From Rhipidocladum racemiflorum (Eukaryota; Streptophyta; Magnoliopsida; Poales; Poaceae), in contig CM070577.1 in assembly GCA_036346355.1 (NCBI GenBank), positions 48,928,309-48,992,308 on the forward strand: a DNA stretch of 64,000 bases. Direction: 5' to 3'. Positions 9,791-21,331 of this stretch are shown in pieces; the first letter of the stretch is position 1; each line of letters opens with the position of its first letter. A program made the position numbers and the translations under genes. Under the pieces are notes generated by a model. The model saw only the letters and a program-made list of their open reading frames with translations. It was not told where the DNA came from and did not search any database.

Positions 9791-12700
9791 ATGGACCGTG
9801 AAGAATGGATGTATCAAAAAAGCCGTGTGAGTGCTGAATTTCAGAGGTGAGTTAAGGAGTTCATAAGAATTGCAGAAGTAGATATGGTTATGAGGGGTGT
9901 AAAGTTCATATATTGTCCCTGTATTGATTGCACCAATCTCAGGAGATTTAACAAATCGGCTCAAATTGAAGGCCATTTGATTCGACGTGGCTTTGTGAGG
10001 AATTACACGTGTTGGATCCGTCATGGGCAGACAGGTAGTACCCCTGTGATATGCAACGAAGACATGCTGGAAGCCGATCACGAGTTGGAGCGTGATATGT
10101 TTGATGAGGATAATTTAGATCAAATGTTGCAGGATGTGGAGGGAAATTACACGGAAAGATAGTTCGAAAAATTTAAAAGCTTAATGGATGACGATGCCAA
10201 ACCATTGTTTTCGGGTTGCAAAGGGGAATTCACCAAGTTGGGTTCGGTCCTTGCATTGTTTGAACTGAAGGCAAAACACCGTTGGACAGATACAAGTTTC
10301 AATGCACTTTTAATACTTCTATCGGATATGCTTCCAGAGGGAAACGAGTTGCCAACAAGTATTTATGAAGCGAAGAAGCTATTATGTCCCATGGGAATGG
10401 AAATAGAAAGGATACATGCATGTCCAAATGATTGCATACTATACCGCAACGTCCATAAGGAACTGCTCATTTGTCCAGTTTGTGGTGTACCCCGAGACAA
10501 ACAAAATGAGAAGCGTAATGACAAGAAGCGTAAGAACCGAACTGACGACGGTGAAGATGTGAAAAAAGGGGCACCAGCCAAGGTGTTGTGGTATTTGCCC
10601 ATCATTCCCCGTTTAGAGCGGTTCTTTGCAAATCCCAAAGAGGCAAAATTGTTGCGTTGGCATTATGAATCTCGAAAGGAAGATGTCTAGTTGAGACATC
10701 CCGCTGATTCGGCTCAATGAAGAAACATTGATTGGCAACATGAGGAGTTTGGTGCCGAGATGAGGAACATAAGATTTGGATTGAGTATAGATGGAATAAA
10801 TCCGTTTGGTAATATGAGCAGTCGACACAGTACTTGGCCAATTTTGTTGTGTATCTACAATTTGCCTCCTTGGTTATGCATGAAGCAAAAGTATATCATG
10901 ATGTTGTTGCTAATCTCAGGACCCAAACAGCCGGGTAATGATATTGATGTGTACCTAGCACCACTAATTGAGGATTTGGTAAAATTGTGGAATGAGGGGG
11001 TCGAGGTGTGGGATGCATACAAAAGAGAGAACTTCACCCTACGGGCTATGATATTTTGCACCATAAATGATTTCCCAACCCTTGGTAATTTGGCGGGCTA
11101 CAAAGACGAAGGAGCCAAAGCTTGTCCAATTTGTGAAGAGGACACCGATAGCTTGTGGTCGCCGAATTCAAGAAAACGGTGTACATGGGTCACCGTAGGT
11201 TTCTACCCCGAAGTCATCGATATCGTAAGATGGATGACAAATTTGATGGAAAGAGGGAAGTTCGTGCAGCCCCGCAGCCTATGAGTGGAAAGCAAGCATA
11301 TTCACGCGTAGAGGATATCGATCACGAGTACGGTAAGAGCCATAAATCTGTTCGTCCCAGGACCATTTGGAAAAAGAGGTCGATATTTTGGGACTTACCA
11401 TATTGGAAGGAGTTAGATGTCCGTCAATGTATTGATGTCATGCATGTTGAGAAAAATGTTTGTGATAATTTGGTAGGCATCCTGCTAAACATACCTGGGA
11501 AGACCAAGGATGGTGTGAATGCTCACCGCGATATGACCTACATGGGAATCAGGCCCAAGCTTGCAGTGATGGAGGAGGATGGAAAAGGGCCGTACATCCC
11601 CGCTGCATGCTACACCTTATCCAAGAAGGAGAAAGAAGACCTCTGCAAGTGTCTCCACAATATTAAAGTTCCATCGGGCTACTCCGCAAACATTAAGAAG
11701 CTTGTGTCTATGGATGATTTGAAGTTGTTTGGTATGAAGTCCCACGATTGTCATGTCTTGATGACCCAAATGCTCCCTGTTGCAATCAGAAATATTCTAC
11801 CAGATGACGTCAGGTTGGCAATCACAAAGCTATGCTATTTCTTCAATGCGATTTCATGCAAGGTTATTGATCCCGATATACTGGACAACTTACAGAGTGA
11901 GGTGGTGCAGACTCTTTGTAAGCTTGAGATGCATTTCCCCCCGTCGTTCTTCGACGTCATGGTCCACCTCGTTGTTCACCTTGTTAGAGAGATTAAGATT
12001 TGTGGACCCGCATTCCTGCGTTACATGTATCTGTTCAAGAGGTACATGGGTATATTAAAGTCATACGTGAGGAATAGGACGAAGCCTGAGGGTAGTATTA
12101 TTGAAGGTTATGGGACTGAAGAGGTTATTGAGTTCTGCGTGGACTATCTAGGTAAAAGACAACCGATTGGTGTTCCTATATCTCGTCATGAGGGCAGACT
12201 TGGTGGCAAAGGAACCATTGGGTCAAATCTAATGAGTCCACAATTTGATATGTACTGTAAAGCGCATTTCACAGTCTTGCAACACAGCACAGAAGTTCAT
12301 CCATACATCCAACAGCACAAGTTGATATTACGGGAAGAGAATCCACTTATGGATGAGCTTTCCATCACATGAGAACACAATGATCGATTCCTCACATGGT
12401 TCAAAGAAAAGGTGAAGGTCTCTGTTAGTACTGAGGCTGTCAAATGGTTGGCTGACGAACCAAGATTTAATATACAGACATGGCAAGGTTACGATATTAA
12501 TGGCTACACATTTTATACTGAAAGTCAAGATGCAAAGAGTACAGTGCAAAACTGTGGTGTGAGCATAGATGCTTTGTCTGATGATCACTCAATGAACTAT
12601 TACTACGGGATGATCAAAGAAATATGGGAGCTCGACTACGGAATATACCAAGTTCCATTGTTCGGATGTAAGTGGGTGAGACTTCCTCACGGAGTTAAGG

Positions 12701-13006
12701 TCGACAAGACAGGTTTTACTCTTGTTGATCTGAATAGACTGGCCTACAGAGATGAACCGTTGGTCCTCGCAAAGCAAGCAACTCAAGTTTTCTACGTGCG
12801 TGATCCAGCCAATCCGAGGTTGCACGTCGTACTTCATGGCAAGAGGAGGATTGTTGGAGTTGAAAATGTCGTAGATGAAGAAGAGTACAACCAATTTGAT
12901 AAAAACACCTCCGTTTGCAGATGGGGCATGTCTTAGCGGTGACGACGGCACACATGGAACACATTACATGCATGTAGATCATCAAGAAGGGTTGTATTGT
13001 AAATAA
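9791..13006 (+). pseudogene. tnpD: CACTA transposase (TNPD-like, Transposase_21), disrupted
   Basis: By family this is the DDE-type enzyme that cuts CACTA ends in the nucleus. It opens MDREEWMY and has the transposase-associated Cys/His pattern (FIYCPCIDCTN ... HLIRRGF ... CW) around 9900-10025. The Transposase_21 core follows (about 10380-11560; PICEEDTDSLW, DLPYWKELDVRQCIDVMHVEKNVCDNL), then a DUF4218-like part (HDCHVLMTQMLPVAIR, 11745-12090) and a DUF4216-like C terminus (FGCKWVRLPHGVKVDKTGFTLVDLNR, about 12660-12740). The frame is broken by stops at 10160, 10688, 10718 and 12370 and by shifts near 11155 and 12900. Two solo LTRs sit just before the ATG, so expression from its leader is doubtful. 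The paralogue is at 36148-39377. Confidence 0.9.
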
Positions 13007-13160
13007 ATTAAGTTGTAAGAATTCCCTGTATAATGTAGCATTTTGTAGAATATATATGTCAAATGGATCTTATAGTATAGCAAATTTGAAAAAGATTTGA
13101 CTTTTCGACTCTTTTGAATGAAGACTCTGTTTTAAAAAAATTAGAAATTGGATCATAGTC

Positions 13161-13369
13161 ATCACAATTAGTTCTTTTAGGAAACCGATACAGATAGTAT
13201 ATATTACGATCGGTTTTTGTATAGAACCGACACAGATAGTATATATTGCGATCGGTTTATTTAGAGAACCGATACAGTTAGTGTAGATATTGCGATCGGT
13301 TGTTTTAAAGAACCGACACATATATTAAATATTGCGATCGGTCTCTTTGATTAACCGACCGTGATAAAA
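13161..13369. repeat. Internal block of CACTA subterminal-type repeats between the two genes
   Basis: Five or six copies of the motif (g/c)(a/g)atcggtt(c/t) ... gaaccgacacagat lie here, spaced 40-50 bp. Such arrays normally mark transposon ends, yet this one lies in the middle of the element, just 3' of tnpD. CACTA-2 has the matching block at 39534-39690. It divides the element into two halves, each with its own leader hairpin, gene and 3' repeat block. Confidence 0.75.
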
Positions 13370-13439
13370 CCCCACATGGCGGGCATATACATTTCGACGC
13401 GCACACTCTCATTTCGGCGTGCACTGATTTCGTTTCATC

Positions 13440-13712
13440 CTCATTTCCACAACCCTAGCTAGACCACCTCCCCCTCCAGCTCCTCCCCCCCCCGGCACCT
13501 CCCCCATCGGCGGGTACCCTGTGGGCGTCTCCCCCTCCGGCTCCTCCCCACCGGCTCCGCCCCCTCCGGCTCCTCCCCCCCCCCGGGCGCCTCCCCCATC
13601 GGCGGCTCCCCCCCACCACCCCCATCGGCGCGTCCCCCTCCGGCCGGCTCCTTCCCCATCAGCGGCCCCTCGGGCTCCTCCCCCATTGCCGACTCGATTC
13701 GGCGCACGGTAA
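13440..13712. repeat. C-rich block of degenerate cctcccccatcggcg units
   Basis: This is a string of imperfect repeats built from ggcgcctcccccatcggcgg-like units, giving proline-rich plus frames and Gly/Glu-rich minus frames by composition alone. A similar but not identical block is at 39770-40020. It could be a leader or CpG-rich promoter segment for the second gene. No coding function is supported. Confidence 0.55.
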
Positions 13713-14179
13713 GAACGATATCGGACTGTGGGCTGTTATTGGTTGTAATAGCTCGATGATGATTGCTTAAAATTGAGGCTTGATTAATCTGATCATTAAA
13801 GGAACTTGCTAGACCTAGATAAGTACTGCTCTTAGCTGACATTTTGGTGGCACTTGCTCTTAATGCATTATTCTAGGGTTAGAGCAGTGCCGTGCTTATT
13901 CCTTTCTGCTCTTAGCTGACAATTTGGTGGCACTTGCTCTTAATGCATTGTGGTAGGGTTAGAGCAGTGCTATATTCCTTCTGTGCTATGTTGTACTTAT
14001 TCCTTCTGTGCTAGAGCAGTGCTGTTCTAGGGTTGTAATCCTGAAATTTTTAGATGTAATAGCCTGTGATATATTGGCCATTTAGAAGTTGGACGGCTAA
14101 TTAATTTAGCAACCATTCTATAGCAATCTGAGAGCAATCCATGTCGGCTAATTAATTTAGCAACCCTTCTATAGTAATA
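13713..14179. repeat. Leader sequence with a tandem duplication and a junction duplication
   Basis: A unit of about 77 bp (tgctcttagctgacaatttg ... gggttagagcagtgc) occurs twice between about 13828 and 13975, and CACTA-2 has the same pair at about 40150-40300. At 14093-14178 the phrase ggctaattaatttagcaacc ... ttctatag occurs twice, whereas CACTA-2 has it once (40421-40450). The extra copy ends where retrotransposon sequence begins at 14180, as expected of a rearrangement breakpoint. No gene. Confidence 0.6.
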
Positions 14180-14905
14180 TGTGGATTGCTCGGTTGACAG
14201 TGTTTTTGCGGGTTTTAAGGACCCTGGTTATAAAGTAGGTTTTTCCTACAGTGTTAACGGTGGGTGTTGGCCTAGTTGTAAAAGATCAATCTTTTGCAAG
14301 GTTTTAACCTCGTTTGTTCCAGCAGTTGGTAGTCTTGGAGTGATGTGTCCCGCTTGGTTCGCGTCGTCTTGCTTATGACGAACCACAGTAGGGAGATCGA
14401 GGTGTGAAAGCACTTTTGCTCGCGAGAGCTGAAGGAGGATAAAGAGTTGGAGTTAGAGGTTGGTACCGTGTTTCTTCTGGAGAGTAGCGTTGGTCAAAGG
14501 GATCGGGCACTCTAGTGCCAAGGAATGTATGAAATGGGGAGTGTGAGACCGTTTCTTTTGTGGTCTGTTTGAGGATTTATCCTATCGCTTGGGTCGTGTT
14601 GAGACCATGTGTGAGTGCTTTGTGCTTCAGTGTTGAGTAAAGTTCATGCAAGAGGTTGAATGTGGGTTATCGTTAGAACTGTGGGTCTTCGAGCCTAAGC
14701 ATCTTGTCACCGAGTCTGGATCAGTGTAGTTCCAGTGGTTTTATTTAGAGAAGCGACCTGGGAGTTGAAGTCTCGCGGAGGCGAGCTTTACCCAAAGCTC
14801 TTTTCTTCAGGTTTGAACCACGAAGATTAGATCTCTGTGTGTTGTTGGTTTGGCGTAGTGGCATGTCTTGGATTCGAGGTCGAATCCTGTTGAAGGGCGG
14901 GAGAA
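14180..14905 (+). mobile_element. Truncated internal-region remnant of the LTR retrotransposon array
   Basis: This stretch is nearly identical to 20609-21331, the last 0.7 kb of the internal region, including the phrase gtggattgctcggttgacag and the polypurine tract before the LTR. It leads directly into the LTR at 14906, so the array once held another unit whose 5' part is deleted. About 110 bp of CACTA sequence present in CACTA-2 (about 40470-40545) is missing at the junction. Confidence 0.85.
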
Positions 14906-17093
14906 TGTGACACCACGGAGTGTCGTAACCTTATAAAATGTGAATGATGAGGTTAAGAACATTATAAAATATGGTATTGGAGGTTAAAACCATATGGTAT
15001 GAAGTTTATTTGCGTTTCCGGGTCGTTTCCGGGGATTTGGGCCTTTCCGGGGGAGTTTGGGCCTAGAGGAAAGGATCATGGGCCTTGGTGGGGGAGAGTT
15101 TGAGTCCTTTTCGGAGTAGGAGACCAGATTGGGCTGGTAAAAAGGGCTCCCCCTACCCTTTGCCTGTGCCCCCACCCTCTTTGGTGCGCCACCTCCCTCT
15201 CCCTCCATGCCCTAGCCGCCACCCCCCACCTCCCCCTCTCCCTTGCATGCGCCCCATTGCCCCCATTGCTCCCCACCTCTCCACCACCTCTCCTCCACCC
15301 TTTTCTACCCTAGGGTAGCCTCTCCACCCCTGCACCTCGAAGATCCGTCCATTGGAGCGAGGAGCGACGAGCGATCCGGGAGGAGATCTATTGGGTTTTC
15401 GTGCGTCGGGCGAAGGTATGGCCATGGGAATCCTTGTGTTTGGTCTAGGTACTGTTCTAAGGGTGATTATCAAATTTTTAGATCAATTGGTGGTCCTGGA
15501 ATTGAGTAGATTAGATGAAATCTAGAAGTTGCCAAGTTCTCTGTTTCGGGCAGCATGAGCAGTCGACCTAGGGTTTTGGTTTTCGTCAATTTGGAGTCGG
15601 AATTTGGTCGTACGGCTGTTCAAGAAGTTGTAGGTAATTTCAATATCTTTCCGTGGGCATAAAGAACGTCCAATTCCGATGAGCCGTTTGAAAGTTATGG
15701 CCGTTTTACCGAGCATGTTAAAATTTGTGACGTGATTGGAACAGATCACGGTATTTTGTAGATTAAACAACTTTAGAGTCCGAATCAGTCTTTCCATATA
15801 CTTAGAAAAAGTTAGGAAATTTCCTAAGCTACGCGAGGATGTACTCGTTTAATTGATTCGGAGTCCCAGAACCCAAGTTATGCCTTTTGGAAGGCTGCTG
15901 TCCCAACGGGACAGAACCTCTGTTTTTGAGTTTTGCAAGTAGTTGGCAATGAAGGGGTAGATGAGAGTTTGCGTACTGTTTTGTGGACATGATTGTGAGT
16001 GTGTGGTACCTATGTGCACGTGGTATGACCCCGGGAGTGCCTTCTACTTCCCGCCAATCCGTTGCTCGTGGTTGAGGCAAGTGTATTGTAATGGATAGCG
16101 GTTTGTAGGTTGCTAGTTGAGACTAGATGAAATTGCTTATATGATATGATCACTTGCCATGCTTTAATGATTGCCAATGATATGATGAGTATGCTTATTA
16201 TGTTATGATGCCATGTGTTAATGTACAAGTTAATTATGATGTTGGCATATTTGCATACATGTCATGTTACATGGCCCGGGCGGTGAGAAAGTCATAACTA
16301 GTCTGGGGAAGGTCGGTGAGAAAGTTATGACTATTCCGGAGAGCCAATGAGTAAGTCCTACATCGTGATTCCATTCACCGCGGTGAACGGAAGCGAGGAG
16401 TAGGCACCCTCCATCTTCGGGATGGAAGGGGGGAGAGGGTGCACACCGACGGGTGTGTACTCGACCATACCGGTATGAGTTTCCAAGGAGACATGAGCAT
16501 CGCATTGCATTGCATACATAATGATGATGATAATGATATGTGATCATGAATGAGATGGTTTACATGATGTGAGATATTATTGCCATGTAATTGTTCTTGT
16601 TGTACCATTGCAATATGTTTGCTGAGTTTTGAACTCACGCTTGTGTTTTCTTGTTGTTTTAAGTACTATGAGACCGGCATGCGGCGAAGGGAAATAGTCA
16701 CACTTCCGCACGTAGCTTCACTCATTTGATTCCAAAAGTCATTCAATTAGTTTTTGATAATAAATTGCGTGTGATGATTATTGCTTTAAGGTTTAGCTTT
16801 GCTATATGAGAGTCTTATTGTTCGTTTGACTCTTGGAGACATTAAATGCTTGAAACTAGACTTATATTGTTGTTAAGTCATTAATTATTGCTGTTTTAGT
16901 TATCTCTCATATTGCCTTATATTGCTATGCTGTTGTTGCTCCTTCAAATCATGTTAAAACAAAGGAGATGCTGCCAAAATTTTTGGTTATTGCATTTACT
17001 CCTTTGCTGTAATTTATCTTAATTTATGGTATTTAGATGTTGTTTAGTCTATGTTTGGTAACATTCGGGCATACTAGATGCCGGGGTGTTACA
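14906..17093 (+). mobile_element. LTR A of the retrotransposon array
   Basis: A 2188-bp LTR with termini tgtgacaccacgg and gccggggtgttaca, followed at once by a primer-binding site. It is highly similar to LTR B. The predicted intron-1 donor is kept (15416, gaag/gtatgg), but the acceptor reads gtgcac instead of gtgcag (16014-16019), and the second acceptor is also altered (ttttaag near 16660). Leader splicing, if real in the family, is probably lost here. Confidence 0.9.
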
Positions 17094-20000
17094 GTTGGTA
17101 TCAGAGCGGGCTGTAGGTCCTTGGAATGTGTATTTTTTTAGTGTCATGCTATAGGATACAACTAAAATGTGATGTGGAATAACTTAGAAACATGGCTTAG
17201 GTTTTAACTAAAATTTTGTCATAGGATAGCAACATTAAAACTTGCAAAAGTGGTATAACTAATCTAAAATTGGACACACATTGATGCACAGTAGGAAAAG
17301 GGTATGGGTATCGTTGCTTACGCTTAAATGTTGTATTTAAGCTTTGATGTTGAATGCTAAAGTTGGTAATGTATGTTGCCATGTTATTGAGAGATTTGAT
17401 TGTATTGTTCTTGGTATTGTGATAAAGTAGGGTTGTGGTGCCGAAGGGTTTCGGTCACCATTTTTGTTCATAGTAAGGGTGTGGTTTGACGGTATGGCCG
17501 GTTAAAGCCATCACCGAAGAACTATTAACCCCTGTAGGAGAAGAGTGCTTACCCTTTCTGTCGTAGATCGGGTAGTTGACTGGAGTCAAATAGAAGAGAT
17601 TGGTGGTAGATTCCTTCGGATGCTCTTTACCGTTCTAAGGGTCGATTTCGGTTGGTTTTCTTGGTTTTAGTTGATTGAAATCAAATGAAAAGTGTTTGGA
17701 ATTGATTTTTCGCGGAGTGTCCCTTCAGTGTTTCTTGGTTTTGTCTTCTTTGGGTGAAGACAGAGAAGAAGAGTTTTGCGTTGTGCGTCTTTTGGTCGCC
17801 TTTTTGCTTTGACACCGGTTCTGTTGGTTGCCTTGCAAAGAAAAGTATAGTTTTGGTTCTTCTGTGTCTTACTCTGAGTTTAAAAGAAGTTATTGAAGCG
17901 TGTGCAAAAAGTTAAGTTGTGTCGATTTATGTTTTGTGCCTTTGTCCGCAAAGTTTTATTTGATCGCTTGGTTCTCTCCTGTGGGAGTCTTTGAGATTGA
18001 AAGTGTTTTGGGAAATTCCTTTTGCATGACCAAGTTTGGGTTTGTCTCATTGCAATTCTGAGAGTCAAGTTTCCTTATGAATTTGGGTTGAGTTTTAAAA
18101 CTAAAATGCTGCAAACAAAGTAAGTAGTCTGTTGACTGAAATCGTTTGTCACTAGTGAGAATTGTCGTTTAGCATGCTATGTAGTAGGTAACAATGTGGT
18201 TTATGGAATGACGTGTTGCTAAGTTAAATTTTGAGTTGAATCAATTCAATGTGATTATCATCTCTAGCTTGAGAATAAATAGACTACTAGTGTTGTAGTT
18301 TACTCTGTAGCGAGAATGATTAAATGGGTTAATGTACATGCTTAGAATCTATTGCCTTGCTTTAAAAGTGCTTATGATCCTTGTTAATGTTTAAAGTTTT
18401 AAACCCTGATGCATAGTTAAAACATTAAGATGATGTAGACTGCTGTTATTGATAAAGAAACCTTGCTGGTTGTTTAAAGATGTTATAATCTAATGGATTA
18501 ATAGAGAAATTTAATCGTGTTGCCTAGTGACTTTAATTTGGAAGTTGATTAGAGTTGCTATTTATGTTGTTGCAACCTACTAGTATATTTGGAAGTATGC
18601 AGTTGTGTCTCTACAATGCTGGTATTGATGTCAATTGAGAAGACATAAGACTTATTGTTAATAATGTTGTTAAGGGCAGTGTTAATGCTAGTACTCAATC
18701 TATTTTTAAATAGTTGGAGTATGTTGTGTGGTGGTAATTTTGTTATAACCGATGTATAGGGTAGCTAAAGGTAATGTTGTTGATTGATGATTATGCAAAT
18801 TATTGATATTGACGACTTAGTAGTGGTGGTAATTGCTTAGATTAATTGTTAAAAAATCCTTGTTAAAAATGGGGGTTATTGTAACATGTTGTGATGGAGT
18901 GGACCATGGATAATTAACATGATGTAAGATTTTAATCTTAATGATTGCATATCTTAGAATCCTATTTACGAATTTTATCTTGTAGAGATATTACTTATTT
19001 GTTGAAGTCATTTTATTGATTGAACAAGTTTCAATTGTCAAGATTTTGACGTATGGATAGTATAAAATTTATAGGTTGACCATGCTCAAGTAGCTGTTGA
19101 AGTACTATGTTTGAAATATAGAATATGTTGTTATATGATTTGGTGAACCGTGGGGATCATGTCAATGGAGTCTTGGTTGGGTGCCTTTGTGATAAGCATC
19201 TTAAACCTTAAGTAAAAGTGTTGGGAATGGTAACTAGAGAAAAAAATCGTTATGTAAATTTTGTTAAATCCGGTTGGACTCTCTTGATGAGTAAATAGAG
19301 ATTATTGAATGCTTAAATGGTAAGTGTAGTGGAATACAAGATATGGTGGGATTCATGCTGAGTTGGTGTTTAAAACCTTTTGAACTGGTGTGGTTGTTTG
19401 CCATTTTGGTTGAATGCCTTCGGTCAAGGTATTCCTTGTGTTGTGTTTCCGAGTCTCCCTAAAACCCGTAGCTACTGGTGCCAATCTTTGGTTTTGGCTA
19501 TTTTGTTTAATTTGTGTTATGAGTATGGTTTTACACCCAAAAGTCTTTGAGTGGGTCGCGCTCCTTCGCGTTCGCACTGAATCATCTTTGGAGTAAATTT
19601 TACAGGAAGTAGAAGGTCTTAGTGGGTTGTGTTGAAGATTCTTGAGATTTAATTTGTAACTCTTTTTGACTGGAGATGGATTTATTTGCATAATGTGTGT
19701 GATGTTTGTGAGTGCTTCAAAAAGGTGGAATTTATGAATGTTTTATAAAGTGATTTTTGTTAGTGAGGTGTTCCCTTTTTGGAAATGAGTTTCCCTCTCC
19801 TTGAGAAGATTTGTGACGGTTGTGGGAGCAGATGCTTGACTTGAAATTTTGATGTTCTCTTCCAAAATGTTGAATTTGGATGAAATGCAATGTTTTGCAA
19901 GTTCAGTGTTCAATTGATGTGGGATGTGGTGCGATGTGGTGTTTTACTGTCAACTATGTTGCCGTCATAGTCTATATGAATTTCCGCAACCTTCGATGTT

Positions 20001-21331
20001 AATTGTGTTTCCATTATTTGATACCGAGGAAGAAGTCATTTGGTGAATGACTATTCGGTACCTTTGTTACATGATGAATGAATGATGAAAAGAAAAACGA
20101 GATATTGTTTATGCATATTTTATCATGAAGGAGTCGATGAGCCAGGTCGGTGAGAAAGTCATATATGGATATATGACTAATCCGGAGTGCTCTTGAAAAG
20201 TGTGCATGCATGTCATAAATCGAGATTTCTATTTTTGTCTGGTATGAAAAGAAAACAATGAAGAATTTCTGGTATGTTGGTTGTGGTGTAGGACATTTGT
20301 GTTTCCTTCGCGTCTTGATGTAGGAAATTAAAATGAGTACTCCTTGGTTGTTGCCAAATTCTTTCCGAAGTGGCTTTTAGCGCTTTTGGGGTTCGAGTTG
20401 TTGTGTGTGGATCAATTTGGGGTTCATGGTTTATGGTTGAGTTCACCCAATGCAAACCTTCTTGGAGAATCGGCTCGTTGATGTGTTCCACGGTAGGGTT
20501 GATTAAACTATTAGTGGACCACATGGTGGTTGCAAGTAATTGCATTATCCTTTCGAAGTGTAGTGGATCTTTTGTCGCCGATCTCTGAGCGAGTTGTGTC
20601 GACCGATGTGGATTGCTCGGTTGACAGTGTTTTTGCGGGTTTTAAGGACCCTGGTTATAAAGTAGGTTTTTCATACAGTGGTAACGATGGGTGTTGGCCT
20701 AGTTGTAAAAGATCAATCTTTTGCAAGGTTTTAACCTCGTTTGTTCCAGCAGTTGGTAGTCTTGGAGTGATGTGTCCCACTTGGTTCGCGTCGTCTTGCT
20801 TATGACGAACCACAGTAGGGAGATCGAGGTGTGAAAGCACTTTTGCTCGCGAGAGCTGAAGGAGGATAAAGAGTCGGAGTTAGAGGTTGGTACCGTGTTT
20901 CTTCTGGAGAGTAGCGTTGGTCAAAGGGATCGGGCACTCTAGTGCCAAGGAATGTATGAAATGGGGAGTGTGAACCGTTTCTTTTGTGGTCTGTTTGAGG
21001 ATTTATCCTATCGCTTGGGTCATGCCGAGACCATGTGTGAGCGCTTTGTGTTTCAGTGTTGAGTAAAGTTCTTGCAAGAGGTTGAATGTGGGTTATCGTT
21101 AGAGCTGTGGGTCTTCGAGCCTAAGCATCTTGTCACCGAGTCTCGATCAGTGTAGTTCCAGTGGTTTTATTTAGAGAAGCGACCTGGGAGTTGAAGTCTC
21201 GCGGAGGCGAGCTTTACCCAAAGCTCTTTTCTTCAGGTTTGAACCGCGAAGATTAGATCTCTGTGTGTTGTTGGTTTGGCGTAGTGGCATGTCTTGGATT
21301 CGAGGTCGAATCCTGTTGAAGGGCGGGAGAA
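17094..21331 (+). mobile_element. Non-coding internal region of the retrotransposon
   Basis: 4238 bp between LTR A and LTR B. The primer-binding site is at 17095-17112 and the polypurine tract (ttgaagggcgggaga) at 21316-21330. No frame encodes gag, protease, reverse transcriptase or integrase; the longest frames are about 100 codons and are not shared with the other copies (1-2085 and 47737-55278 reversed). The conserved non-coding sequence fits a LARD-type non-autonomous element mobilised in trans by a gypsy relative. The partner is not identified. Confidence 0.8.
17095..17112 (+). promoter_or_regulatory. Primer-binding site, initiator tRNA-Met type
   Basis: The sequence ttggtatcagagcgggct begins two bases after the LTR end. 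TGGTATCAGAGC is complementary to the 3' end of plant initiator tRNA-Met, the usual primer for Ty3/gypsy and Copia minus-strand synthesis. Confidence 0.85.

Noticed and set aside
14181..14378. 65-codon ORF repeated at 14181 and 20610
   Set aside because: The two are copies of one retrotransposon segment, and the corresponding part of copy 0 (about 1510-1680) does not keep the frame.
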